NCBI GenBank assembly: GCA_947500575.1 | Contig: CANMSI010000002.1 | Coordinates: 930,001-994,000, forward strand | DNA length: 64,000 nt | From: an uncultured Flavobacteriaceae bacterium | Lineage (GTDB): Bacteria; Bacteroidota; Bacteroidia; Flavobacteriales; Flavobacteriaceae | Direction: 5' to 3' | Part shown: in pieces, positions 1 to 8,805 of the stretch | How positions within the stretch are numbered: the stretch's first letter is position 1 | Layout: each line of letters begins with the position of its first letter | Notes under the pieces: model-generated | What the model was told of the DNA's origin: nothing | The model's input: the letters and a program-made list of their open reading frames with translations, nothing else | The model's database searches: none | Position numbers and translations under genes: made by a program

Positions 1-239
1 AAGTTATTATTAGAAATCCAAAGGACTTCTCTGTTCAACCGCATGGGGAGGAAGGACTGATACAAGTAATTAGCTTATTACCAAAAAGTTACCCTGGACA
101 TTCAATATTAACAGAAGATATTGGGGTGGTTATGGGAGAAGATGATGCATCCAATGGATGGAAAGGAAAATACTTTAAAATATTAGGAAGGGCAAAAAAA
201 GCTGAAATACGAGGTTGTAGCGATACTTTTAATAATTAA
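1..239 (+). CDS. LuxE-family acyl-protein synthetase, C-terminal fragment
   Basis: This is the last ~78 codons of a gene cut by the left edge; the reading frame starts at base 3 and stops with TAA at 237-239. The translation contains LTEDIGVV, then GRAKKAEIRGCSDTF near the end. The closing RGCSDT signature is typical of LuxE and its non-luminous relatives (acyl-protein synthetase family), which activate fatty acids as acyl-AMP and hold the acyl group on a cysteine. The next gene, a LuxC-like acyl reductase, starts 6 bp downstream, so the two are very probably co-transcribed and act together to reduce an activated acyl group to an aldehyde. The family call is firm; the substrate is unknown. 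Confidence 0.85.
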   Translation, partial: VIIRNPKDFSVQPHGEEGLIQVISLLPKSYPGHSILTEDIGVVMGEDDASNGWKGKYFKILGRAKKAEIRGCSDTFNN

Positions 240-245
240 TAGTAG

Positions 246-1466
246 ATGAAAGTAATAGTACCAGAGATACAGATCAATGCCATTGAGGAACTCCCTGTTT
301 TTCAGCATACCTCATTTGATTTTGAGACAGCAGATGAAAGAATCATCGGCTTTTTAAATGAATTCTCTAGAAAAATTATTAGGGAAGCATCCTTTAAACA
401 AGCACCTGCATTTATTGCGCTGGGGTTTTGGTTACGAAAATCCAATCTTCGCTCCATGGTAAGCGATCGTATACAGCTTATTGCGCAAGGACCTTTTACT
501 GCCCAGCCGCTTGGCACTATTTTTCACTTATGCCCTTCTAATGTAGATACGATGTTTTTTTATAGTCTAACCTTAGCTCTATTGGGTGGAAATAAAAATA
601 TTATCAGAGTATCTTCAAGAATGGACGATCCTCTGGTATTTAGATTGTTTGAACTCTTAAATGAGCTTCTTAGCACTGAAACCCATCAAATTTTCAGGAA
701 CTATATCAATATTGTTACTTATGAGCGGAACGATGCTCAAAACAAGGCTTTTTCTGAACGTGCGGATGCACGCGTTATTTGGGGTGGAGATGCTACCATC
801 GATCAGTTTAAACAATACAAAACAAAAAAGCGTGTCAAAGACCTCTACTTTGCAGATAGAGTATCGTATTCCCTTATTAATACCACAGCAGAGCAAACAG
901 ACACCGCAATGGCACAGCTGGTGAAAGATCTATTTAACGACGTGTATACCTTTGATCAAATGGGTTGCTCTTCCCCACATTGTTTATTTTTTGTTGGTAC
1001 TGAAGAGAATAATACCACATATCGAAATTACATCTATAAAAACTTGAGTGCGATGGCACAAGAAGTGTATGAGCGCGATTTAAGTTCAATGGCCTCTTTT
1101 AAGTTTAATAAAGCCACAGATGACCTTATAGATGATGCTGTAAGCAGTTTGGTTAGAGATAATAATTACTTGGTCTTATCTAAAGTAGAAACACATGATA
1201 TACCACACTCTTGTGGAATGGGGTACTTGTATTATACATCCTTAAATACCTTAGATGCTATAGTACCTTATCTCAATGAAAAAACTCAGACACTTGGGCA
1301 TTGGGGTTTTTCGGAAAAAGAACTTACAGCGCTTAACGCAGTTTGCCCTCCGCATAGTGTTGATAGGATTGTTCCAGTAGGAAAAGCTTTAGAATTTGAT
1401 CATATTTGGGATGGATATGATATTTTTGGAGAATTAATTAAGTACAGATCGGTCCGTTCTAAGTAA
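246..1466 (+). CDS. LuxC-family acyl-CoA/acyl-protein reductase
   Basis: The 406-residue protein matches the LuxC family of NADPH-dependent acyl reductases in length and layout. HLCPSNV lies at 94-100 in the cofactor-binding part, and QMGCSSPH has Cys241 at the position expected for the acyl-thioester cysteine. It would take the acyl group from the LuxE-type partner encoded 6 bp upstream and reduce it to a fatty aldehyde in the cytoplasm. No luciferase genes are visible, so light production is not implied; pairs like this occur in many non-luminous Bacteroidota. The ATG start has little upstream space and suggests tight coupling. The gene converges on a minus-strand lipoprotein gene with a 15-bp gap. 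Confidence 0.85.
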   Translation: MKVIVPEIQINAIEELPVFQHTSFDFETADERIIGFLNEFSRKIIREASFKQAPAFIALGFWLRKSNLRSMVSDRIQLIAQGPFTAQPLGTIFHLCPSNVDTMFFYSLTLALLGGNKNIIRVSSRMDDPLVFRLFELLNELLSTETHQIFRNYINIVTYERNDAQNKAFSERADARVIWGGDATIDQFKQYKTKKRVKDLYFADRVSYSLINTTAEQTDTAMAQLVKDLFNDVYTFDQMGCSSPHCLFFVGTEENNTTYRNYIYKNLSAMAQEVYERDLSSMASFKFNKATDDLIDDAVSSLVRDNNYLVLSKVETHDIPHSCGMGYLYYTSLNTLDAIVPYLNEKTQTLGHWGFSEKELTALNAVCPPHSVDRIVPVGKALEFDHIWDGYDIFGELIKYRSVRSK

Positions 1467-1481
1467 AAGAATACTCCCTTA

Positions 1482-1973
1482 TTAGTTTTTTTGGAAAACC
1501 AATTCCTTCGAAGTTAAAGGCATTTTATACATACAGAAAGGGGTTGTATACGCGGATGAACTACTTCCGTTTTCTTTGGCTTCTTCTTGGACACTCAAAA
1601 TCATTTTATCTTCCATTTCATCAATAGCGTATAGTGCTGGCATCTGATTGTTTTGTTGTTCTCCAGTACAAACAATGACCACCATTTCCTCCTCAAAATT
1701 AATTTTAGGCATGGCAAGACCTGGTTTTCTGGTTCTATTAACCCCTTTAAAAAAATCCTTCAAGGCACTAGGCTCCTTAATTACTTGTATTTCTGGACTT
1801 ATTGACCCTCCGTAGTTATCCCGTAGTACCAGAGTTAAGGCAGACAGCTTATTGGAAGTAGAAGCTTGTTTTGATGCTGTAGAAGTTGCTTTTTGACTGC
1901 TACAAGAAATGGCTAGCATAGCAAATAGCGCAAAAGCAATTACTTTGATATATATGCCTTTTTTAATATACAT
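1482..1973 (-). CDS. PrcB-like lipoprotein
   Basis: The frame is open further upstream, but the start at 1973 is preferred because it yields a clean lipoprotein signal: a charged n-region, a hydrophobic stretch and the lipobox LAISC. The mature part of ~140 residues has a beta-rich pattern with F-E-E-E-M-V-V-I-V-C-T-G-E in the middle and TTPFCMYKMPL near the end. That resembles PrcB_C-type (protease complex subunit) domains; the match is by eye and not secure. This start overlaps the end of bshA by 11 bp, so the gene is probably translated from the bshA message. A role in thiol metabolism is not shown by the sequence. Confidence 0.6.
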   Translation of the reverse strand: MYIKKGIYIKVIAFALFAMLAISCSSQKATSTASKQASTSNKLSALTLVLRDNYGGSISPEIQVIKEPSALKDFFKGVNRTRKPGLAMPKINFEEEMVVIVCTGEQQNNQMPALYAIDEMEDKMILSVQEEAKENGSSSSAYTTPFCMYKMPLTSKELVFQKN

Positions 1974-3105
1974 TTCTAAACCGGCCTTTATATGCTTTTT
2001 CGTACATAGCTTCATAGATTGGTAATACTTTTAATATATCAAACTCCAAAGCTACTTCAAAGGCATTCTTTTTAAACTGCTCTAGAATAGCGTCATCTTT
2101 TAAGATATATAGAGCATTCTTTGCCATATCATCCACGTCTCCTATATCACTTAAAAATCCAGTTACGCCATGTCTATTTACCTCAGGGATACCTCCTGCA
2201 TTACTGGATATTACTGCTACTCTATTGATCATCGCTTCCAATGCCGCTAATCCAAAACTCTCCGATTCTGATGGCAGCAAAAACATATCAGAAAAACACA
2301 ATATTCGATCTATTTCATTGCTATTCCCAAGAAACACCACGCGGTCTTTAATGCCCAACTGATCGCATAAATGCTCTGCTTTTTCTTTTTCCGGACCTTC
2401 CCCCACCATAATTAACTTTGCAGGGATTTCTTTTTGAATTTTATGGAAAATATGGACCACATCTGGGATGCGTTTTACGGATCTAAAATTACTAATGTGT
2501 GTTATAATTTTCTCATCTTCGTTCGCCATTAAACTTCGTTGACAATCTGTAAAATTGAGACTGTACTTTGATTTATCAATAAAATTTGGAATAACTTCAA
2601 CTTCTTTTTTAATATCAAAAAGTTCTAGGGTACGCTCCTTTAGGTTTTGAGAAACCGAGGTTACAATGTCCGATTTATTGATACTAAAAGTTACGGCAGG
2701 CTTATAATAGGGGTGATTCCCTACCAAAGTAATATCTGTTCCATGCAAGGTAGTTATCATTGGAATATGGATACCTTCTTCTGCTAAGATCTTTTTAGAC
2801 ATATACCCAGCATAGGCATGTGGTATTGCATAATGCACATGTAATAATTCAATATCAAAGAGTTTTATGGTATCTACCAATTTACTAGATAGGGCCAGTT
2901 CATACGGTTGGTAATGAAACAAAGGATATTCTGGAACATTTACTTCATGAAAGTGAATATTGGAGCTCAACAATTCTAGACGCACAGGTTGTTTATAGGT
3001 TATAAAATGCACCTCATGCCCCCTATTTGCTAGTGCAATGCCTAACTCCGTTGCTACTACTCCACTACCTCCAAAGGTAGGATAACATACAATTGCTATT
3101 TTCAT
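1963..3105 (-). CDS. bshA: N-acetyl-alpha-D-glucosaminyl L-malate synthase BshA
   Basis: This 380-residue GT4-type glycosyltransferase catalyses the first step of bacillithiol synthesis, joining GlcNAc from UDP-GlcNAc to L-malate. The N-terminal loop FGGSGVVATELG is at 11-22, HVHYAIPHA at 89-97, and the nucleotide-sugar EX7E motif uses Glu282 and Glu290 within SESESFGLAALEAM. Length and motifs agree with BshA of Bacillota and Bacteroidota. Bacillithiol is the usual low-molecular-weight thiol in Flavobacteriaceae. The lipoprotein gene downstream overlaps by 11 bp. A -7-like TAGCTTTG lies about 30 bp upstream. No other bsh gene is in the window. Confidence 0.93.
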   Translation of the reverse strand: MKIAIVCYPTFGGSGVVATELGIALANRGHEVHFITYKQPVRLELLSSNIHFHEVNVPEYPLFHYQPYELALSSKLVDTIKLFDIELLHVHYAIPHAYAGYMSKKILAEEGIHIPMITTLHGTDITLVGNHPYYKPAVTFSINKSDIVTSVSQNLKERTLELFDIKKEVEVIPNFIDKSKYSLNFTDCQRSLMANEDEKIITHISNFRSVKRIPDVVHIFHKIQKEIPAKLIMVGEGPEKEKAEHLCDQLGIKDRVVFLGNSNEIDRILCFSDMFLLPSESESFGLAALEAMINRVAVISSNAGGIPEVNRHGVTGFLSDIGDVDDMAKNALYILKDDAILEQFKKNAFEVALEFDILKVLPIYEAMYEKAYKGRFRNVY

Positions 3106-3134
3106 AGATACTATAGTCGCTAATACGTTCTTTA

Positions 3135-3142
3135 CAAAGCTA
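3135..3142 (-). promoter_or_regulatory. -7 element for bshA
   Basis: On the minus strand these bases read TAGCTTTG, an exact match to the Bacteroidota -7 consensus TAnnTTTG, giving a short leader before the bshA ATG at 3105. No convincing TTG -33 element is found at the usual distance. Confidence 0.4.
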
Positions 3143-3146
3143 TCAA

Positions 3147-6059
3147 TTAATTTATAATGGCATCGTAAATAGCTTGTTGAATTCTAGTTCTTAAGCCCGA
3201 TTTAACAAGTCGGGTATTTCTTGCTGTAGGATAGGTTCTATTGGAAAGAAAAACATAAACTATTTCTTCATCCGGATCTGCCCAAGTATAGGTGCCTGTA
3301 AAACCACTATGCCCAAAACTCTTTCGAGATACACATCCGCAGGTAGGTCCTTTATCCTTTAATTGTGGTTTATCAAAACCTACCCCTCTACGCACATTCT
3401 TATCACAGAAATAACAAGTATTAAACTTCTTAACCGTTCTAGCATCCAGAAACCGCTCTCCACCGTAGTAGCCTCCTTGTAGATACATTTGCATAATCTT
3501 AGCCACATCATTCGCATTGCTAAAAAGACCTGCATGCCCTCCAACTCCGCCTTGCATGGCAGCCCCCATATCATGCACATATCCTTGTACCGTTTGATAT
3601 CGATAATAGGTATCTTCTTCAGACGGAACTACTTTACTTTTATTAAACTTTTGAAGCGGATTGTAGGTAGTGTTGGTAGCACCCAAAGGAGCATACAAAA
3701 AATCGTCAGTAAGCTTATCTAAACGTGCTTTCTTTGTATCCTCTATATATTTTTTTAGTACATAATAAGCCACATCGCTATACCGGTATCTATTAGATTT
3801 AAGATCTTGCCTTCCAATTCTGTTGTATATAGAATCTTTATAGGCATCTGTGAGATACATACCATCTGACACTTTAATAGAAAAGCCATCGGAAGGGTTA
3901 TTTCTATAAAATTCTGTTGAGGGTTTCCTGTCGTCATCTAATGTATCTATGTAAAAAGCAATCCAAGCAGGGAGTCTTCCATAATGGGATAATGCTTTTA
4001 ATACCGTAACATTCTTTAACTCAGAATCTGCATATGCAGGTACCATTTCCTTAAAAGTTGTATTTAATCGTATTTCTCCATCTTCCTCCATTTTCATAAT
4101 GGTTGGTAAGGTGGCTAATATCTTAGTCAGTGAAGCCAAATCATAAATATGATCCGTGGTAATGAGCTCTTTGGAATCATAGGTAGGGTTTCCAAAACCT
4201 TTGTTATAAATTACCTTTCCTTTCCTAGCAATTAAAACTTGTGCTCCCGGATACATTAAAGAATCCAAACCATTTTGTACCAGTCTATCTACCTCAGCTA
4301 ATTTTGTGCTACTCATACCAACACGTTCTGGAAAACTATATCCCATACGCTTTAAAGATTTTAATTGAATCCCCGTACCCACTGGGAGGTTCATATGAGC
4401 ACTAACCGGCAAAGTTCCCTTTGCTTCTATGGCTCCAAATAAAAGCTCAGCTGTCTTTTCCTGTGCAATCTTACTATTTTGATAAGATACCACTACCCCA
4501 TCAATATTTTTAAAGGAAGGTAGCTCTAACAAAGCATATGGCTTCGCAAAGACACTTAAAATTAGGTTGGAGCTTCTCAGGTTTGCAATTTCTTGCAGCC
4601 AAAAAAGTTCGTTTTCCGAAAATTTATAGCCTTTCCAAGGACTTTGATTGTTCTTGTGAAGCCCTACAATCACCAAATTATAATTCGCCAAGTTCTTTTT
4701 TAAACTCGCAATGTCTTTCCCCTCTATTTGGGTAACCTTTGCATACTTATTTAGGGTATTTACAAATGTAGTATGGTCTGCTTCCCCAAATTTCACGTAA
4801 GCAATCTTTTTATTTTCCAACTTTTTAATACCCATGAGGTAAAAATTATTTTTTACCACGGTAATTGCATTTTCTATTGCCTCCTCATAGAGCAAATCGT
4901 CTTCCAAGGTATTTAGATCTTCATACAAATTTTCTATTTTCACCGGCTTGTATTTATGCAAACCTGACTTGTATTTTGCCTTTAAAATCTTCTTAACAGA
5001 TCGTTCTAAGCGGGCAGAAGAAATTTTCTTTCTATTAATTGCTTTCAATAAGGCAGCTTTAGCTTCCTCAACATTTTTAGGCATTAATAAAATATCATTA
5101 CCTGCTAAAAATGCTGCCAATTCTACTTCTCCTTTTTTGGCATTTTTTGATACACCATTCATATTCAGAGCATCCGTAAATACCAACCCTTTAAATTGAA
5201 GTTCTTCTTGTAAGACTCCACTAATAATATTCTCGGATAAAGAAGAGGGAATTTCTTTTTTAATTTCTAGAGCGGGTACGTTTAAATGGGCAACCATAAC
5301 ACTGCTAACCCCTTGTTTAATTAATTTCTTGAACGGGTATAGTTCTACACTATCCAATCTTGCCCTACTAAAACCTATAGTGGGTAAGGATTTGTGAGAA
5401 TCAACCGCCGTATCTCCATGGCCCGGAAAGTGTTTAGCACTTGTAAGCACTCCTGCATTTTCCATACCCATCATTAAAGCGATCCCCTTTTGAGCCACAT
5501 TTTCTCTGTCTTCACCAAAAGATCTATTACCAATAATTGGGTTTTTGGGATTGATATTAATGTCTACATCCGGCGCAAAATTTATATGAACACCCAATCG
5601 TTTTGCCTGTTGTCCAATTCTATATCCAATTTTTTCAATGATGGTACTATCAGAGATAGCACCCAATGTCATATTCCATGGAAATGCATAGGTAGAATCC
5701 AAGCGCATGGCCAAACCCCATTCTGCATCCATCCCTACCAATAAAGGTATTTTAGAAGCTGCCTGATAATCGTTTGTTAATCTTGCCTGCCTTACTGGGC
5801 CTCCAGTAGAAAAAATAACCCCACCGATCTTGTGAGATTCAATAAGGTTTTTAATACGATCAGTACTTGTTTTATTCTGGTCTGAAGCAACAATAACCAT
5901 AAACAACTGCCCAATCTTTTCGTCCAAGGACATATTTTCATAAGTAGCATCTACCCAACGCTGCTGCGCAAGACTATCCTTAGTTACTAAAGGGTTAGAC
6001 TGGCTGCTTACACTGAGGGAAAACAAAAGAAGTAGATAAGCAAATGGAGTAAATCTCAT
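3147..6059 (-). CDS. Secreted GH3 glycosidase fused to a beta-lactamase-fold serine hydrolase
   Basis: The start is set at ATG 6059 because it gives a proper signal peptide (RFTPFAYLLLLFSLSVSSQ); an upstream ATG at 6092 would add 11 residues before it. In the 970-residue form the first ~360 residues are a GH3 N-terminal domain with KHFPGHGDT at ~209-217 and the nucleophile Asp in FTDALNM at ~296, as in NagZ-type beta-N-acetylglucosaminidases. A linker/GH3 C-terminal-like segment follows. The last ~370 residues are a beta-lactamase/PBP4*-like domain with SLTK, then YSD and HSG in place of the KTG box. Fusions of this kind are typical of Bacteroidota and suggest cell-wall or amino-sugar recycling in the periplasm; the hydrolase substrate is unknown. 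Confidence 0.85.
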   Translation of the reverse strand: MRFTPFAYLLLLFSLSVSSQSNPLVTKDSLAQQRWVDATYENMSLDEKIGQLFMVIVASDQNKTSTDRIKNLIESHKIGGVIFSTGGPVRQARLTNDYQAASKIPLLVGMDAEWGLAMRLDSTYAFPWNMTLGAISDSTIIEKIGYRIGQQAKRLGVHINFAPDVDININPKNPIIGNRSFGEDRENVAQKGIALMMGMENAGVLTSAKHFPGHGDTAVDSHKSLPTIGFSRARLDSVELYPFKKLIKQGVSSVMVAHLNVPALEIKKEIPSSLSENIISGVLQEELQFKGLVFTDALNMNGVSKNAKKGEVELAAFLAGNDILLMPKNVEEAKAALLKAINRKKISSARLERSVKKILKAKYKSGLHKYKPVKIENLYEDLNTLEDDLLYEEAIENAITVVKNNFYLMGIKKLENKKIAYVKFGEADHTTFVNTLNKYAKVTQIEGKDIASLKKNLANYNLVIVGLHKNNQSPWKGYKFSENELFWLQEIANLRSSNLILSVFAKPYALLELPSFKNIDGVVVSYQNSKIAQEKTAELLFGAIEAKGTLPVSAHMNLPVGTGIQLKSLKRMGYSFPERVGMSSTKLAEVDRLVQNGLDSLMYPGAQVLIARKGKVIYNKGFGNPTYDSKELITTDHIYDLASLTKILATLPTIMKMEEDGEIRLNTTFKEMVPAYADSELKNVTVLKALSHYGRLPAWIAFYIDTLDDDRKPSTEFYRNNPSDGFSIKVSDGMYLTDAYKDSIYNRIGRQDLKSNRYRYSDVAYYVLKKYIEDTKKARLDKLTDDFLYAPLGATNTTYNPLQKFNKSKVVPSEEDTYYRYQTVQGYVHDMGAAMQGGVGGHAGLFSNANDVAKIMQMYLQGGYYGGERFLDARTVKKFNTCYFCDKNVRRGVGFDKPQLKDKGPTCGCVSRKSFGHSGFTGTYTWADPDEEIVYVFLSNRTYPTARNTRLVKSGLRTRIQQAIYDAIIN

Positions 6060-6163
6060 AAAAAAATAATCTATGGTAGTAACTGAAAACAATAAAAATT
6101 ATTGCATTTTATCGGATTAAGTCCATTTTTACTGGTGGTGTCAGATGAAAGTCTATCTTAAAA

Positions 6164-6646
6164 TCACATAAATCGTCCATGCCAACTTTCAGATGCAGGG
6201 ACTTCCCAGTGGTTTAAGTATTCTAGCTTGTTGGTGACTAAATTATTAAATACAATAGTCTTTTTGGATACCGCTTTATTCTTTGCCATTTTTTTAAAAT
6301 CGACCAAGTTTTTATAAGCAATAAACTCCCCTTGTTTATAAGAGACATTCATCTTATCTAAAAGATCTACATCATATTGTTTTTCTAATGCCTGTATGAA
6401 GCGTACAGACGCATCTATAGAACATCCAGAAGCTCCTGCGACACTTTGGTCTAAAGCAATAGCAATAAAACGTTTGTATTTGATATCGTAACCAGCGTTT
6501 AAATCCTGTCCATGCGCTGTCCATTCTTCAATGAAAGTTGCTACCCTTTTTTCTATTTCTAAAAGTTCTTCTGGTGTAAAACTTCTACTTGCTTGGTATA
6601 TCCAAACCCGGGAGGTATCTGGTAATCTATTAAAATCTACGAGCAT
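6164..6646 (-). CDS. Conserved Bacteroidota protein of unknown function
   Basis: This 160-residue protein begins with LVDFNRLPDTSRVWIYQASR and has no signal peptide or membrane segment. Homologues with the SRVWIYQ signature are common in Flavobacteriia and are often labelled 'ABC transporter ATPase' in databases, but no Walker A or Walker B motif is present here, so that label is not supported. It contains the cysteine in GASGCSIDASVRF near the middle. It lies 19 bp downstream of the CCG-domain protein and looks like the last gene of the Fe-S operon, so a soluble accessory role is plausible. That role is inference from position only. Confidence 0.75.
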   Translation of the reverse strand: MLVDFNRLPDTSRVWIYQASRSFTPEELLEIEKRVATFIEEWTAHGQDLNAGYDIKYKRFIAIALDQSVAGASGCSIDASVRFIQALEKQYDVDLLDKMNVSYKQGEFIAYKNLVDFKKMAKNKAVSKKTIVFNNLVTNKLEYLNHWEVPASESWHGRFM

Positions 6647-6665
6647 GCTATCTATCAGCTTTTAT

Positions 6666-7457
6666 TTATAAATCTTGAGCGGATGCAATTAATTCTGCAA
6701 TATCCATCACCGCAATTGCGGCTTCTTTCTCTTTATTTTTAACCCCATCGGTCATCATCGTATTACAAAAAGGACAAGCTGCTGCAATAATTTCTGGTTG
6801 TGTTTCCAACGCTTGTTCTGTTCGCTCAATATTTACATCTTTATTTCCTTTTTCTGGTTCCTTGAACATTTGAGCTCCACCAGCTCCACAACAAAGACCT
6901 CTCTTTTTACAATTCTTCATTTCTACCAATTCCGCGTCCAGTTTTTGTATCAACTCTCTAGGCGCTTCATAGACATTGTTGGCCCTCCCCAAATAACATG
7001 GATCATGGAAGGTAATACGTTTACCTTTGTATTTGCCGCCTTCCATGGTAATTCTTCCATCCGTTAATAACTGTGATAGAAATTGGGTATGATGCACTAC
7101 ATCATAATCTCCGCCCAGACCTGGGTATTCGTTCTTCAGGGTATTGAAACAGTGCGGACAGGCCGTTACTACTTTTTTGATACCGTAAGCATTCATTACC
7201 TCTATATTGGTAACAGCTTGCATTTGAAACAAAAACTCATTTCCTGCGCGTTTTGCAGGATCTCCAGTACAACTTTCTTCAGTTCCCAGTACGGCGAAAC
7301 TTACCTTAGCACTTTGCAATATTTTCACAAAAGCCTTTGTAATTTTTTTGGCTCTATCATCAAAACTACCAGCACATCCTACCCAAAATAATACTTCGGG
7401 TTGTTTCCCTTCTGCGAAGAGTTCTGCCATGGTAGGTACTTTTGTTTCATTACTCAT
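6666..7457 (-). CDS. CCG-domain (heterodisulfide reductase HdrB/LutA-like) Fe-S protein
   Basis: The 263-residue protein shows two cysteine-rich CCG-type modules: ACPHCFNTL and LCCGAGGAQM, plus CPFCNTMM near the C-terminus. In HdrB, GlpC and LutA such modules hold an Fe-S cluster that passes electrons to a bound substrate. The gene starts 16 bp after the end of the membrane Fe-S protein gene, so the two probably form a HdrCB/HdrED-like complex with the CCG subunit as electron acceptor at the inner membrane. The physiological substrate is unknown. In Flavobacteriaceae the pair is common and the enzyme is uncharacterised. Confidence 0.85.
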   Translation of the reverse strand: MSNETKVPTMAELFAEGKQPEVLFWVGCAGSFDDRAKKITKAFVKILQSAKVSFAVLGTEESCTGDPAKRAGNEFLFQMQAVTNIEVMNAYGIKKVVTACPHCFNTLKNEYPGLGGDYDVVHHTQFLSQLLTDGRITMEGGKYKGKRITFHDPCYLGRANNVYEAPRELIQKLDAELVEMKNCKKRGLCCGAGGAQMFKEPEKGNKDVNIERTEQALETQPEIIAAACPFCNTMMTDGVKNKEKEAAIAVMDIAELIASAQDL

Positions 7458-7473
7458 ATCTCCAAACTTACTA

Positions 7474-8802
7474 TTATGATTCTTCTACCCAGTTTAATCG
7501 GTCCATTTGATTAAAAGGCCAAGGAGCACCATTATTTTCTATATTTCCCATCATATTATTCAAATCTGAAGGGGCAGCTGATTGTTCCATTACTAAATAC
7601 TGTCTCATATCCATGATAATGGATAAGGGATCTATACTTACCGGGCAAGCTTCCACACAAGCATTGCAAGAAGTACATGCCCAAATTTCTTCATGGGAGA
7701 TATAATCTCCCAATAGTTGTTTATTATCGTCTGTGAAAGTTCCTTTGTTTGCCTCTATATTTTTACCCACTTCTTCCAAACGGTCTCTCGTATCCATCAT
7801 TATCTTACGAGGAGATAACTTTTTACCTGTCTGATTCGCAGGACATTCACTAGTACATCTGCCGCATTCTGTGCAGGTATACGCATTTAGCAGTTGTACC
7901 CAATTCAAATCCATAACATCAGATGCACCAAATTTTTCTGGGTCTGCTGCATCCTCTGCAGGCGCAGCAAAAGGATCTGCTGATGGATCCATCATTAGTT
8001 TCACCTCTGCGGTCACAGCTTCCAGATTAGGAAATTGTCCTTTAGGTTTTAACTTTCCATAATAGGTGTTCGGAAAAGCAAGTAAAATATGTAAGTGCTT
8101 TGAATAGTATAGATAATTTAGGAAGAGTAGAATTCCAACAATATGCAGCCACCATGCAGTGCGTTCTATTAAAATTAAACTCGATTCTGAGACTCCTTGA
8201 AAAAGTACTGCAATGTATTGGCTTACCGGAAAAGAACCTGCTACTGTATAATGTTCTGCACCTAATTGTTGTAATTGATAATCTGCACCATTCATGGTAA
8301 GAAACAAAAACATCAAGATCAATTCTATATACAGAATTAGGTTACCATCTTGCTTTGGCCATCCTTTCATCTCAGGATTCAAAAAACGTTTTATCCTAAT
8401 AATATTTCTACGCAACCAAAATACTACTACCGCGATTATGACCAAGAAAGCTAAAATCTCAAAAGAACCTATAAGCACATTGTATATAGTTCCTAAAGGA
8501 GCGAAGACTCTATGAGTTCCAAAAAGACCATCTATAATAATCTCTAAAACTTCAATATTAATGATAATAAAGCCTACATAGACAATTACATGCAAAAAGC
8601 CTGCAATGGGGCGCACCACCATTTTGGTTTGCCCTAAAGCAATCCTAGCCATGTTTTTCCAACGCTGTGGTTTATTATCGCTAACATCTACATCTTTACC
8701 AAGTTTTATATTTCGAGAAAGACGTTTTACATTTCGTGCGAAATAACCAATACCAGCAACAAGAATAACTCCAAAGAGTATTTGAGGAAGAAGCCCTACC
8801 AT
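7474..8802 (-). CDS. Membrane-bound 4Fe-4S electron-transfer protein (HdrE/HdrC-like)
   Basis: The 442-residue protein has about five hydrophobic segments in residues 1-245 (including one at the N-terminus and others near 70-90, 105-130, 155-170 and 215-235). His residues in the helices could ligate haem, as in nitrate-reductase-gamma-like domains. A soluble C-terminal domain carries two 4Fe-4S motifs, CTECGRCTSECP at 310-321 and CTSCNACVEACP at 376-387. This layout fits an HdrE-HdrC fusion that carries electrons between the quinone pool and the CCG protein encoded next. It begins 3 bp after the MCE gene. The donor and acceptor cannot be read from the sequence. Confidence 0.85.
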   Translation of the reverse strand: MVGLLPQILFGVILVAGIGYFARNVKRLSRNIKLGKDVDVSDNKPQRWKNMARIALGQTKMVVRPIAGFLHVIVYVGFIIINIEVLEIIIDGLFGTHRVFAPLGTIYNVLIGSFEILAFLVIIAVVVFWLRRNIIRIKRFLNPEMKGWPKQDGNLILYIELILMFLFLTMNGADYQLQQLGAEHYTVAGSFPVSQYIAVLFQGVSESSLILIERTAWWLHIVGILLFLNYLYYSKHLHILLAFPNTYYGKLKPKGQFPNLEAVTAEVKLMMDPSADPFAAPAEDAADPEKFGASDVMDLNWVQLLNAYTCTECGRCTSECPANQTGKKLSPRKIMMDTRDRLEEVGKNIEANKGTFTDDNKQLLGDYISHEEIWACTSCNACVEACPVSIDPLSIIMDMRQYLVMEQSAAPSDLNNMMGNIENNGAPWPFNQMDRLNWVEES

Positions 8803-8805
8803 AAA

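Noticed and set aside
1-1466. Bioluminescence operon.
   Set aside because: Only luxE- and luxC-type genes are present; no luxA or luxB frame is found in the window.
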